Shown piece by piece: positions 7,817 to 15,632 of a stretch of DNA of 64,000 nucleotides (positions are counted from its first letter, which is position 1; each line of letters begins with the position of its first letter). Position numbers and translations under genes: made by a program. Below the pieces are notes generated by a model. That model saw only the letters and a program-made list of their open reading frames with translations. It ran no database searches and had not been told where the DNA came from. The DNA comes from Micrococcus flavus (GTDB taxonomy: Bacteria; Actinomycetota; Actinomycetes; Actinomycetales; Micrococcaceae), in NCBI RefSeq assembly GCF_014204815.1, contig NZ_JACHMC010000001.1, forward strand, positions 744,001-808,000, given 5' to 3'.

Positions 7817-10006
7817 TCAGAAGCCTCCACCGCTGAAGTCGCCGAAGTCGCCGAAGTCGCCCCCACCGAGGCCACCGCCGTCGAAGCCGCCGAAGCCGCC
7901 GCCGCCCCAGTCGCCGCCGCTGTGGCCGCCACCGAGCATCGAGTTCATGAGGATGCCGCCGAGCAGCGCACCGCCGAGACCGCCGGCGAAGCCGCCGCCC
8001 ATGCCGCCGCGCTGGACCACCACCGGACCTCCGAAGGGGGAGCCCCCGTAGCCGCCCATGCCGCCGTAGCCGCCCCCCATGCCGCCGTAGCCGAAGCCGG
8101 CCACGTCCTCCTGGGCGCGCTCGCTCGCCCGGTCCGCCAGCTGGGAGGCGCGCTGGGCGTGCTCGAGCGCGGCGACCGGATCGGACGAGCGCAGGGACAT
8201 GGCGGTCTGCAGGGACCGGTCCGCCTCGGCCAGACGGGTGCGTGCCTCGGAGCCCACCGCGCCGCGGCGGGCGCCGATGAAGTCGGCGGTGCCGTCGATC
8301 TGCGCCTGAGCCTGGGAGATGGCCGCCGAGAGCATCTGCTCGGCCTGGCGGGCCTGCTCCCGCGCGTCGCGGACGCCGCTCAAGGGCGTGTTCAGCTGAC
8401 GGTGCGCGGCCTCCAGGCGGTGGAGGAGGTCCAGCGGGTCCGGACGGCCGGACTGCAGCTCCGCGCGCACGGTGGACAGGGTCTGCCTCATGCCGCCCAC
8501 GGGGCCGGCCAGTTCGGGGCTGCGGCCGGCGGCCAGGAGGGCCTCCGCCTCGGCCAGGTCCTGCTCCGACTGGGCGATGCCCGTCTGGACGTTGGCGGTG
8601 AGGGTGGACAGCGTCCCGCCGGCCTTGGCCACGGCCTCGGTGAGCGTCCGGACCTGCCCCAGCGCCTGCTCGGCGGCGCGCACGGCCAGGGCGGCCGTGG
8701 ACCGGTCCCCGGACTCCAATGCCGTGCGGGCCTTGGCCTCCGCCGTCTTGACGAACTCGAGGCGCTCGCGCGCCTGCACGGCGTTGTCGTTCACCTCGGC
8801 CAGGGCGGAGTCCGCGTACCGGGCGTGCAGCTCCACGAGGTTCTCCTCCGCGCGTCGCACGGTGGTCTCGGCCTCGGGCAGGCGGCCCTCGAGCTCGGCG
8901 AGGGCCTCCGGAACGGAGTTCTCCAGGTCGCGGAGGGAGTCGAACTCCTTCTGGTGCACGGACAGCGCGGCGCCCACCTTGTCCGAGCGCGCGATGATCT
9001 CCTTCAGCCAGGCGCGCTGGTCCTCCTCGGTGTCCGGGATGTGGTCGTCCAGCTGGTGCTGCAGCTGGAAGGACGCCTTCATGTGCTCCTTGGCCGCGTC
9101 GATGTCCTCGCGGAACGTGCCCACGGCGCCCTCGCCGTAGGAGGCCATGGCGAAGCCCAGCTCCTGCTCGGAGGCGCGGATCGCGTCGTCGGCGGCCACC
9201 AGCTTGGCGCCGGCCCTGGTGCGCAGCTCCTCGACGCTGAGCGCGTCCAGCGGATCCTGCGGGCCCGCAGGGGCCTGCTCCGGCGCGGAGGCGTGCCCGT
9301 CCCCGCCCTTCTTCCTCCGGCTCCGGGCCACCAGGATGCCGCCGCCCACCGCGGCCGCCAGCGCCCCCGCGCCCAGGACGCCGGTGAGGGCGCCGCCGCC
9401 GTCTCCCGGGGCCTGGGCTGCGCCCGCGTCCCGCTGCTGTCCCGCGGCGCCGGGCAGCGTGCCGGCGGGCTCGTAGGTCTCGCCCGTGCGGCCGGCGCCG
9501 TCCATGCGGCCGTCCGCGGCGTCGTCGAGCCCCTCGACGGCGGCCACGGCGGGGGCGAGCCAGTCGTCCGTCTGACCCACCTGCTGGAACATCGGGTTGA
9601 CGTAGGAGCCGTCGATGACGTCCTCGGCGGCGTCCAGGCGGTCGTTCGTGTTGAGCCCGTACCGGCGCTGCTCCACCTCGATCGCGAGGACGTTGTCGTT
9701 CGCGGCAAGGCCACGGGAGTTGGCGACGTCCTGCACGATCCCGCGGATGCCGTCCGGGTGCTCGTCGACGTACACCACGTACAGGTTCTGACCGGCCTGC
9801 GTGCGCAGGCGGGTGATGTCCTGGCTCAGCTGCTGCTCCTCGGCGGAGGAGAGCACCCCCGCCTCGTCCACCACGAACGTCCCCGGCGGCACGTCGACCA
9901 CGGCGGACGCCCCCGGCGCCAGCACGAGCGCCGAGCCCACGGTGCCACCCACCAGGACGGCGCGGCTGAGCCGTGCGGGGGTCGCGCGTGCGGCGGGGTG
10001 GGCCAT
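7817..10006 (-). CDS. TPM-domain secreted/membrane protein with coiled-coil region and Gly-rich tail
   Basis: A 729-residue protein. A signal peptide (about 1-36, ending GASA) precedes a TPM domain (about 40-170; FVVDEAGVLSSAEEQQL) of the YgcG/Psb32 family. After a Pro/Gly/Gln linker comes a membrane helix (about 205-225; GVLGAGALAAAVGGGILVA) ending in basic RSRRKK. A roughly 400-residue helical, Glu/Ala/Gln-rich region follows. The last 100 residues are Gly-rich with GYGGMGGG repeats and end in SGGGF, reminiscent of YgcG-type tails. The TPM domain would lie outside and the helical part inside the cell. The pspA-like gene follows in the same direction, suggesting a joint membrane-stress role; the exact function is unknown. 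Confidence 0.78.
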   Translation of the reverse strand: MAHPAARATPARLSRAVLVGGTVGSALVLAPGASAVVDVPPGTFVVDEAGVLSSAEEQQLSQDITRLRTQAGQNLYVVYVDEHPDGIRGIVQDVANSRGLAANDNVLAIEVEQRRYGLNTNDRLDAAEDVIDGSYVNPMFQQVGQTDDWLAPAVAAVEGLDDAADGRMDGAGRTGETYEPAGTLPGAAGQQRDAGAAQAPGDGGGALTGVLGAGALAAAVGGGILVARSRRKKGGDGHASAPEQAPAGPQDPLDALSVEELRTRAGAKLVAADDAIRASEQELGFAMASYGEGAVGTFREDIDAAKEHMKASFQLQHQLDDHIPDTEEDQRAWLKEIIARSDKVGAALSVHQKEFDSLRDLENSVPEALAELEGRLPEAETTVRRAEENLVELHARYADSALAEVNDNAVQARERLEFVKTAEAKARTALESGDRSTAALAVRAAEQALGQVRTLTEAVAKAGGTLSTLTANVQTGIAQSEQDLAEAEALLAAGRSPELAGPVGGMRQTLSTVRAELQSGRPDPLDLLHRLEAAHRQLNTPLSGVRDAREQARQAEQMLSAAISQAQAQIDGTADFIGARRGAVGSEARTRLAEADRSLQTAMSLRSSDPVAALEHAQRASQLADRASERAQEDVAGFGYGGMGGGYGGMGGYGGSPFGGPVVVQRGGMGGGFAGGLGGALLGGILMNSMLGGGHSGGDWGGGGFGGFDGGGLGGGDFGDFGDFSGGGF

Positions 10007-10081
10007 GGGGTGCTCCGATCGGTGACGTGGAGCGGGGCGGCGTCCGGTCGACCGGTGCGCCCCCCGCGGGATCCTGCGCCG

Positions 10082-10087
10082 AGTCTA
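10082..10087 (-). promoter_or_regulatory. -10 hexamer TAGACT for the TPM-pspA unit
   Basis: On the minus strand TAGACT reads from 10087 to 10082, 75 bases ahead of the TPM-protein ATG. The rest of the 286-base gap (10007-10292) between the divergent TPM and HtrA genes holds no ORF or repeat that I can support. Confidence 0.45.
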
Positions 10088-10292
10088 GGTGGCGTCCGGC
10101 GTGGCGCACCAGGTCCGCACCACCGGACCTCGGGGCGCCGCGGTGGTCACGGATCGTCCGGCAGACGCCCAGCGAGCGTCCAGACAGCTCGGCCACGATG
10201 GGGGCGCACCCCGGGCCGTCGCCGGTCGGGGCCCGCCCCCCAGGGGAATCGGCCGCGACGGTCCTCCCCTCCGACCCGAATCGAGGAACCCC

Positions 10293-11555
10293 GTGGAGCA
10301 GTTCACCTCCTCCGGCGTCGTCCGCGGCGCCTCCGCCCGTCGTCCCCGTCGGCGTGCCGCCCGCGGCGTGCTGGCGGCCGCCGTCCTGACCCTCTCCGTG
10401 GCCGGGTGCGGCGTGGCCGGCGCGGGCCCGGACGCGTCCGCGCAGGGCAGCGCGTCCTCGACCTCGGCCGGACAGGGGTCGGGATCCGCCGCCGCGACCG
10501 TCGGCAGCCAGCCGGTCTCCGACAACGCCGTGGGGAAGGCGGCGGCCACGGCACTGCCCTCCGTGGTGACCATCTCCGCGACCTCCGGCCAGGGCTCCGG
10601 CTCGGGCTCGGGTTCGATCATCGACGACCAGGGCCACATCCTCACCAACACGCACGTGGTCACCCTGGGCGGGGCCACGGCGGACGCCGACATCACCGTG
10701 CGGACCGCGGACGGCGAGGTCTACGCCGCCACCGTGGTGGGCACGGACCCCGTGTCCGACCTGGCGGTCATCAAGGTGGACGCGCAGGGGCTGACGCCGA
10801 TCGCCCTCGGCTCCTCGGCGGACCTCAGGGTGGGCGACGACGCCATCGCCATCGGTGCGCCGCTGGGCCTGCCGAACACCGTCACGGACGGCATCGTCTC
10901 CACCCTCGACCGGACGATCGCGGTCGCCTCGGCCGCCGCGCCCGAGGAGGCCGAGCCCTCCGCCGCCCCGGGCGGCGAGCGCTTCCGGTTCGAGGTCCCC
11001 GGCGCCCCCGCGACCACCCCGCAGCAGGACATCTACATCAACGTCCTGCAGACGGACGCGGCCATCAATCCCGGCAACTCCGGCGGCGCCCTCGTCAACG
11101 GCCGCGGCGAGCTGGTGGGCGTCAACGTGGCGATCGCCTCCGCCGGCGGCCCGGAGTCCGGGAACATCGGCGTGGGCTTCGCCATCCCGGTGGACTACGC
11201 CCGGCGGGTGGCCGAGGACCTGATCACGGAGGGGTCGGCGTCCCACGGCCAGCTCGGTGTGGCCGTGACGCCCCAGCCCGCGGACGTGCAGGGCGGCGAC
11301 GAGGGCGCTCGCACCGTGTTCAGCGACGGCGCCCGGGTCGAGACCGTCACCGAGGGGTCCCCGGCGGCGGCCGCCGGCCTGGAGGAGGGGGACGTGATCA
11401 CGGCCGTGGGCGACCGCACCGTCTCCGACACCGAGTCCCTCACCGCGGTGGTGCGGGAGCACCGCGCGCAGGACACCGTCACGGTGCACTACACCCGGGA
11501 CGGCCAGGAGGCGTCCGCGGACGTCACCCTCGCAGCCATGGAGTCCGGTCGGTGA
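10293..11555 (+). CDS. HtrA/DegP-like serine protease, lipoprotein, with C-terminal PDZ domain
   Basis: Starting at the GTG at 10293 (GAGGAACCCC upstream), the protein has 420 residues. A basic N-terminus leads into a hydrophobic stretch ending LSVAGC, a lipobox with Cys39 as the lipidation site. A Ser/Gly-rich tether (45-80) is followed by a trypsin-like domain with the triad His121 (LTNTHVV), Asp156 (PVSDLAV) and Ser263 (NPGNSGG). A PDZ domain occupies about 320-415 (GSPAAAAGLEEGDVI). HtrA proteins degrade or chaperone misfolded exported proteins. Longer in-frame starts exist back to 10089, but only this one places the basic N-region correctly before the lipobox. Confidence 0.88.
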   Translation: MEQFTSSGVVRGASARRPRRRAARGVLAAAVLTLSVAGCGVAGAGPDASAQGSASSTSAGQGSGSAAATVGSQPVSDNAVGKAAATALPSVVTISATSGQGSGSGSGSIIDDQGHILTNTHVVTLGGATADADITVRTADGEVYAATVVGTDPVSDLAVIKVDAQGLTPIALGSSADLRVGDDAIAIGAPLGLPNTVTDGIVSTLDRTIAVASAAAPEEAEPSAAPGGERFRFEVPGAPATTPQQDIYINVLQTDAAINPGNSGGALVNGRGELVGVNVAIASAGGPESGNIGVGFAIPVDYARRVAEDLITEGSASHGQLGVAVTPQPADVQGGDEGARTVFSDGARVETVTEGSPAAAAGLEEGDVITAVGDRTVSDTESLTAVVREHRAQDTVTVHYTRDGQEASADVTLAAMESGR

Positions 11556-12349
11556 CCGCCCACCACGCCGCCGCCGGGCCGCTGAGCATGCCGGCCGCCC
11601 TGGCGGCCGAGCACGGCTGGCGCACCGTCCTGGCCTTCGGCGCACATCCGGACGACCTCGACTTCGGGGCCGCCGCGACCCTCGCCGGGTTCGCCGCGGC
11701 GGGCCTGCGGGTGGAGCTGTGCGTGGTGACCGACGGGGACGCCGGCGGCTTCGACTCGGACGGGCCCGAGGCCATGACCGCGCGGCGGCACGCGGAGCAG
11801 CGGGCCGCCGCGGCCACCGTCGGCGCGGCCGAGGTGCACTTCCTGGGCGAGCGGGACGGCCACCTCGAGCCCGGCCACGACGTGCGCCGTCGGATCGTGG
11901 GGCTGATGCGGCGGGTGCGCCCCGACGTCGTGCTCAGCCCCCACCCGGAGCGGGACTGGGAGTCGATGCAGGCCGCCCACCCGGACCACCTGGCCTGCGG
12001 CGAGGCGGTGGTGCGGGCCGCGTACCCGGCCGTGGAGAACCCGTACGCGTACCCGGAGCTGGCCGCGGCCGGCCTGCCCGCGTTCCGGATCCGCCACCTC
12101 ATGCTCTACGCGGCGCCGGCGGCCCGCCGGAACCTCGCCGTGGACGTGTCCGGTCTCGAGGACCTGAAGATCCGGGCCCTGGACGCGCACGTCTCCCAGC
12201 ACCCGGACGCCCAGGGAATGCGGTCCGCCGTGCGGGCCATGATGCGGGAGCGCCACCGCACCGCGGCCGGCTCAGGCGCACCCGAGGGCTCGGCCGAGGC
12301 GTTCCATCTGGTCACCGTCAACGGCGAGGGGACCATCGCGGGCTTCTGA
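11552..12349 (+). CDS. PIG-L family zinc-dependent N-deacetylase (LmbE-like)
   Basis: A 265-residue protein whose GTG start overlaps the TGA of the htrA-like gene (GTGA), indicating translational coupling. The zinc motif AHPDD is near residue 33 (FGAHPDDLDFG), and the matching late motif is HPDH in the region AAHPDHLACG. This is the GlcNAc-PI/mycothiol/bacillithiol deacetylase fold. In Actinobacteria members include MshB and Mca, but their fuller signatures are not obvious here, so I leave the substrate open. A perfect palindrome follows immediately. Confidence 0.85.
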   Translation: MTAHHAAAGPLSMPAALAAEHGWRTVLAFGAHPDDLDFGAAATLAGFAAAGLRVELCVVTDGDAGGFDSDGPEAMTARRHAEQRAAAATVGAAEVHFLGERDGHLEPGHDVRRRIVGLMRRVRPDVVLSPHPERDWESMQAAHPDHLACGEAVVRAAYPAVENPYAYPELAAAGLPAFRIRHLMLYAAPAARRNLAVDVSGLEDLKIRALDAHVSQHPDAQGMRSAVRAMMRERHRTAAGSGAPEGSAEAFHLVTVNGEGTIAGF

Positions 12350-12366
12350 GCCGCTCCCGCCCCCCG

Positions 12367-12418
12367 CCTCCCGACGACGACGGGCCCCACCGCGGTGGGG
12401 CCCGTCGTCGTCGGGAGG
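12367..12418. terminator. 52-bp perfect palindrome, bidirectional terminator between convergent genes
   Basis: Twenty-six bases at 12367-12392 are followed directly by their exact reverse complement (12393-12418). It occupies nearly all of the 75-base gap between the PIG-L gene (+) and the sigma/anti-sigma fusion (-), and therefore could terminate both. The arm contains CGACGACGGGCC, shared with the hairpin at 5173-5220. Confidence 0.8.
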
Positions 12419-12424
12419 GGCGGG

Positions 12425-13858
12425 TCAGTTCCCGGAGGGCTTGCCGCCGTACTGCGGCCCGAGGGTGGACGTCGGATGCAGGTCCAGGCCGAGCAGCACG
12501 TCCTCCGCGGTCGGCTCGTCGGAGCCGCCGGCGGGCTCCTCGGTCATGCTGACGGCCGCGAACCGGTCCAGCCCGCGGAAGGAGACGGGCTCGTCGAACT
12601 CGTCCGCGCGGTACGTGCCGAGGGAGGAGGGGGCCGATCCGTCCTGGGGGTAGATCCAGACCTGGTAGGTGCGGCCCTTCTCCAGTTGGGGCATCCCGTC
12701 CACCCGGACGAAGCCGCTGTTCTCCTCGGCGGAGAGGAAGCCCTGCATCACGCCGCCTCCGGTGGCCGGGTACTCACTCGTGGTGTAGAGGTCGTCCGCC
12801 TCGCGCACGCGGTGGGCGATGCCGTCCGCGGAGAACTGGCTCCATGCCGCGTAGACGCCCACGGCCAGCACGGCCAGGCCCAGCAGGGACAGCAGGGCGA
12901 TCTTCACGGCGCGCAGGCGGTCCACGGGGTGGCGCGGGGCCCGCCGGTCCGCCACCAGGGCCAGACCCTCGTCCTGGGCGGGCAGTCGCGCGAGGAGCGT
13001 GTCCAGCAGGGCCGACGGCGGCTCGGCCACCACGTCCCGGAACGCCCACACCAGCGCGCGACGGCCGGCGTCGACGCGGGTCCGCCAGCGGGCCAGCTCG
13101 CCCGGGCCGCGGGTCTGCGCGGCCGCGGCGGCCGCGGTGTGGTCCGCGACGTCGAGGGTGTGCAGGGCCGAGAGGTCCGCGAGCTCCGCGCCCCGTCCGG
13201 CGTCCATGTCCTCGGCCACGGAGGAGCCCAGCGCAGGGCGGCCCGCGTCGGCGGGGGAGGCCGGCGTTCCGCCATCGGCGTGGGCCGTGCGACGCGCGGC
13301 CACCAGCTGCTGCACACCGTCCCGCAGCAGCGTGCGGGTCTCGTCCCGGGGACGGTCGAGCGCCTCGGCCACCTGCGCGTCCGTGAAGCCGCCCAGCCAG
13401 GCCAGGCGGACGGCCTCGAACGCGGCGGGGTCCACCGTCCCGACCAGCTCGGCCGGCGGCTCGGCGGGCCCGCCCACCCGGGACCGGGCGGCGTGGCGCC
13501 CGGAGGCGCGCAGGCGGCCCACCATGACGCGGTGGCCCAGGGCCCCGAGCCACGCGAACACACGGCGCTCGCGTTCGGCGGGGTCGTCCTGGTCGCTGAG
13601 GTCGAGCTCGGCCTCGCCGGCCTCCTCCCACGCCGTCAGGTACGTCTGCAGGGTGGCGTCCGCGGCGTCGTCCTCGGAGGGGGACATGGCGACGGCCATC
13701 CCGTGCACCCACGGCACGGTGGCGTCGTAGAACGCGGAGAACGCGGCCCGGTCGCCCCGGGCGCCGGCCTGCAGCAGGGCGTCGACGCCGGGGCGGTCCT
13801 CGGCCGGGGCGTCCGGGGTCGCGGCCTCGGGGGTCTCGTGGGGTTCGGGAGTCTGCAT
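12425..13858 (-). CDS. Fusion of an ECF (SigK-like) sigma factor with an RskA-like transmembrane anti-sigma factor
   Basis: One uninterrupted 477-codon gene holds what is normally two. Residues 25-118 match ECF sigma region 2: FYDATVPWVHGMAVAM, the acidic helix EDDAADATLQTYLTAWEEA, and the DNA-contact helix FAWLGALGHRVMVGRLRA. Residues 143-190 match region 4 with its HTH: LAWLGGFTDAQVAEALDRP. Residues 224-292 resemble an anti-sigma domain (LADLSALHTLDVADH) without a zinc Cys/His set. A single membrane helix follows (316-340), then an RskA C-terminal sensor domain (345-460; YQVWIYPQDGSAP). The start is an ATG with GAGGTCACC before it. It lies 7 bases after trmL; a TACACT -10 at 13873-13868 may also drive it. 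The linker at 190-224 is Ala/Asp-rich. Binding of core RNA polymerase by the sigma half is inferred from family; degeneration cannot be excluded. Confidence 0.8.
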   Translation of the reverse strand: MQTPEPHETPEAATPDAPAEDRPGVDALLQAGARGDRAAFSAFYDATVPWVHGMAVAMSPSEDDAADATLQTYLTAWEEAGEAELDLSDQDDPAERERRVFAWLGALGHRVMVGRLRASGRHAARSRVGGPAEPPAELVGTVDPAAFEAVRLAWLGGFTDAQVAEALDRPRDETRTLLRDGVQQLVAARRTAHADGGTPASPADAGRPALGSSVAEDMDAGRGAELADLSALHTLDVADHTAAAAAAQTRGPGELARWRTRVDAGRRALVWAFRDVVAEPPSALLDTLLARLPAQDEGLALVADRRAPRHPVDRLRAVKIALLSLLGLAVLAVGVYAAWSQFSADGIAHRVREADDLYTTSEYPATGGGVMQGFLSAEENSGFVRVDGMPQLEKGRTYQVWIYPQDGSAPSSLGTYRADEFDEPVSFRGLDRFAAVSMTEEPAGGSDEPTAEDVLLGLDLHPTSTLGPQYGGKPSGN

Positions 13859-13865
13859 GGTGACC

Positions 13866-14426
13866 TCAGTGTAGGGAATCGGCGTCCACCGGCTGGGCGC
13901 CGGCGAAGCCGTGCTGACGCCACGCCTCGTAGAGCGCGATCGAGGCGGCGTTGGCGAGGTTGAGCGAGCGGCGGGACGGCTGCATGGGCAGTGCGGCGGT
14001 CTCGGTCACCCGCGGGTGGGCGAGGGCCTCGGGCGGCAGCCCGGTGGACTCACGCCCGAACAGGAGGATGTCGTCCGCGCGGTACTGCACGGCGTCGTGG
14101 CGGACCCGGCCGCGGGCGGTGAACGCGATCACCCGGCCCGGGCCCAGCGCCTCGAACGCGGCGTCCAGGTCCGGGTGGACGGTGACGACGGCCAGGTCGT
14201 GGTAGTCGAGTCCGGCCCGTCGCAGGTGCGCGTCCTCGAAGCCGAAGCCGAGCGGCTCCACGAGGTGCAGCTGCGCCCCCGTGATGGCGGCCAGGCGGAT
14301 CGCGTTGCCCGTGTTGCCGGGGATCTCCGGGGTCAGGAAGAGCAGACGGAACCCCGGGGTCCCGGGGGCCGGCCCGGGCGCGGCGCGGTGGTGGGGGTTC
14401 TCGCGGGCGGCGGGGTTCTCGGGCAC
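13866..14426 (-). CDS. trmL: tRNA (cytidine(34)-2'-O)-methyltransferase, TrmL
   Basis: A 186-residue SPOUT methyltransferase. Motifs in order are FLTPEIPGNTGNAIRLAAIT (residues about 27-46), LLFGRESTGLP and LNLANAASIALYEAWRQ, which build the knotted SAM site. TrmL methylates the wobble base of tRNA-Leu isoacceptors. A GTG at 14426 is chosen because a minus-strand TACCAT at 14438-14433 sits exactly six bases before it, the leaderless spacing repeated through this window. It lies between a J-domain gene (57 bases upstream) and the sigma/anti-sigma fusion (7 bases downstream), all leftward. Confidence 0.9.
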   Translation of the reverse strand: MPENPAARENPHHRAAPGPAPGTPGFRLLFLTPEIPGNTGNAIRLAAITGAQLHLVEPLGFGFEDAHLRRAGLDYHDLAVVTVHPDLDAAFEALGPGRVIAFTARGRVRHDAVQYRADDILLFGRESTGLPPEALAHPRVTETAALPMQPSRRSLNLANAASIALYEAWRQHGFAGAQPVDADSLH

Positions 14427-14432
14427 CCGTCC

Positions 14433-14438
14433 ATGGTA
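14433..14438 (-). promoter_or_regulatory. -10 hexamer TACCAT of a leaderless trmL transcript
   Basis: TACCAT on the minus strand, followed by six bases and the GTG start. It supports initiation of transcription at or beside the start codon. Confidence 0.5.
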
Positions 14439-14482
14439 GTTCGGTGTGCCCCCCGGACCGCTGAGGGGCCCGGCTCCTCCCG

Positions 14483-15463
14483 TCAGTGCAGGTGCTCGAC
14501 GAGCGTCCGCAGCACCCGGCGGTCCACGACGAGGGGATCGGGACCGGTGCCGAGGAACAGCTGCAGCTCCCGCAGCAGCGCCTGGCCCGGCGCGGGCGGA
14601 GCCGTGAGCAGGTCCGTCTGGACCTCGGGACGGTCCGCCCCGCGGGCGTGGCGCACCACCGGGGCGTGCCGCGCGTCGCGGTCCGTCATGACCAGCACGA
14701 AACCGCCCACCGTGACCCCGGGCAGGGCGTGCTGCCACGCCTGCATGGCCGGACCGAGCAGCGGCGGCGCCACGGGGCGGGCCCGGGCTCCGGCCTGCAG
14801 GTCCCCACCGTCCCAGGTGTAGACCCCGTCCGGGACCATGACGGAGCCCACGAGGGCCAGCCGGCGACCGCACAGCACCGCGTGGTCCACGTCCAGGGAG
14901 CGGCCCCAGCGGCCGCCCAGGCGCAGGCCGGTGAGGATCCGGGCCGCCGGCAGCGCCTCCGGCAGCACCGAGGCGAGCAGCTGCAGGGTCCGCGCCTGCC
15001 GGAGGACGCGGTGCTCGTCCGGCAGCACGCCGCGCGGCCGCGGTGCGCCGTGCAGACGCTGGCTCGAGCGCACCAGGTCCAGCACCGAGGCGTCGTCCTC
15101 CCCCTCGCCCGGGGCCGGCTCGTAGACGACGTCGGCCGGCGAGGCGCCGCCCGCCCCGCCCCTCCGGCGGGGGGCGCGTCCGGCGTCGCCGGGGCGGGGT
15201 CCCCCGGGACGGCGGGGGGCCGGCTCCGACGGCAGGGACAGGTCGTAGCGGCGACGCGCCTCGGGGTCTCCGACCGCCTCCCAGGCGCGGACCACGGCGC
15301 GGAAGTCGCGGGCGTCCCCGCCGGCGTCGGGGTGGGTCCGGCGGGCGGCGGCGCGGTAGGCGCGGCGGAGCTCCTTCGCGGAGGCCGTCCGGGCCACGCC
15401 GAGCACCTCGTAGGCCGTGCGCGGGTCCCCGGCCGCCGCGCCCGGGCTCGTGTGCGGGGTCAT
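14483..15463 (-). CDS. J-domain (DnaJ-like) protein
   Basis: A 326-residue protein with an N-terminal J domain (about 15-75). The HPD motif is at His44-Asp46 (RRTHPDAGG), preceded by AYEVLGVARTASAKELRRAYR. A Pro/Arg/Gly linker follows. A C-terminal part of about 200 residues has a nuclease-related look, with LDVDHAVLCGRRLALVGSVM resembling NERD-like conserved blocks, but I cannot assign it firmly. It should stimulate a DnaK ATPase. It heads a possible three-gene leftward unit with trmL and the sigma fusion, and is divergent from the potassium-channel gene. Confidence 0.8.
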   Translation of the reverse strand: MTPHTSPGAAAGDPRTAYEVLGVARTASAKELRRAYRAAARRTHPDAGGDARDFRAVVRAWEAVGDPEARRRYDLSLPSEPAPRRPGGPRPGDAGRAPRRRGGAGGASPADVVYEPAPGEGEDDASVLDLVRSSQRLHGAPRPRGVLPDEHRVLRQARTLQLLASVLPEALPAARILTGLRLGGRWGRSLDVDHAVLCGRRLALVGSVMVPDGVYTWDGGDLQAGARARPVAPPLLGPAMQAWQHALPGVTVGGFVLVMTDRDARHAPVVRHARGADRPEVQTDLLTAPPAPGQALLRELQLFLGTGPDPLVVDRRVLRTLVEHLH

Positions 15464-15618
15464 GGGCCGGCCGGCCGGGGCGCGGTCCCGTCCCCGGTCC
15501 TCGACGGGTGCTCACTCAGAACGGGCATCCCGACACGGTAGCGCGGCCGGGGGCCGGCGGTGCGCCGGGTGGCGGGACGCGGTCCGTCCCAGCGCTGTGC
15601 ACCGGCCGCATCCGGGAG

Positions 15619-15624
15619 TATGTT
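15619..15624 (+). promoter_or_regulatory. -10 hexamer TATGTT of the trkH/ktrB-like gene
   Basis: TATGTT ends 8 bases before the GTG at 15633 and has a weak TGTGCA -35 17 bases upstream (15596-15601). This would give a transcript starting almost at the GTG, supporting that start. Confidence 0.45.
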
Positions 15625-15632
15625 CTCCCTCC

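Noticed and set aside
8040-8096. Repeats in the Gly-rich tail of the TPM protein as a DNA repeat element
   Set aside because: The repetition follows the codons for GYGGMGGG motifs, so it is a protein-level low-complexity tail.
7598-11551. Long plus-strand extension upstream of the PIG-L gene
   Set aside because: The frame is open by chance; the real PIG-L start is the GTG at 11552 that overlaps the htrA stop. The upstream part is antisense to TPM and pspA.
7491-11645. 1384-codon minus-strand ORF across pspA, TPM and htrA genes
   Set aside because: It overlaps three well-supported genes in other frames and has only Arg/Gly/Pro/Ala low-complexity sequence.
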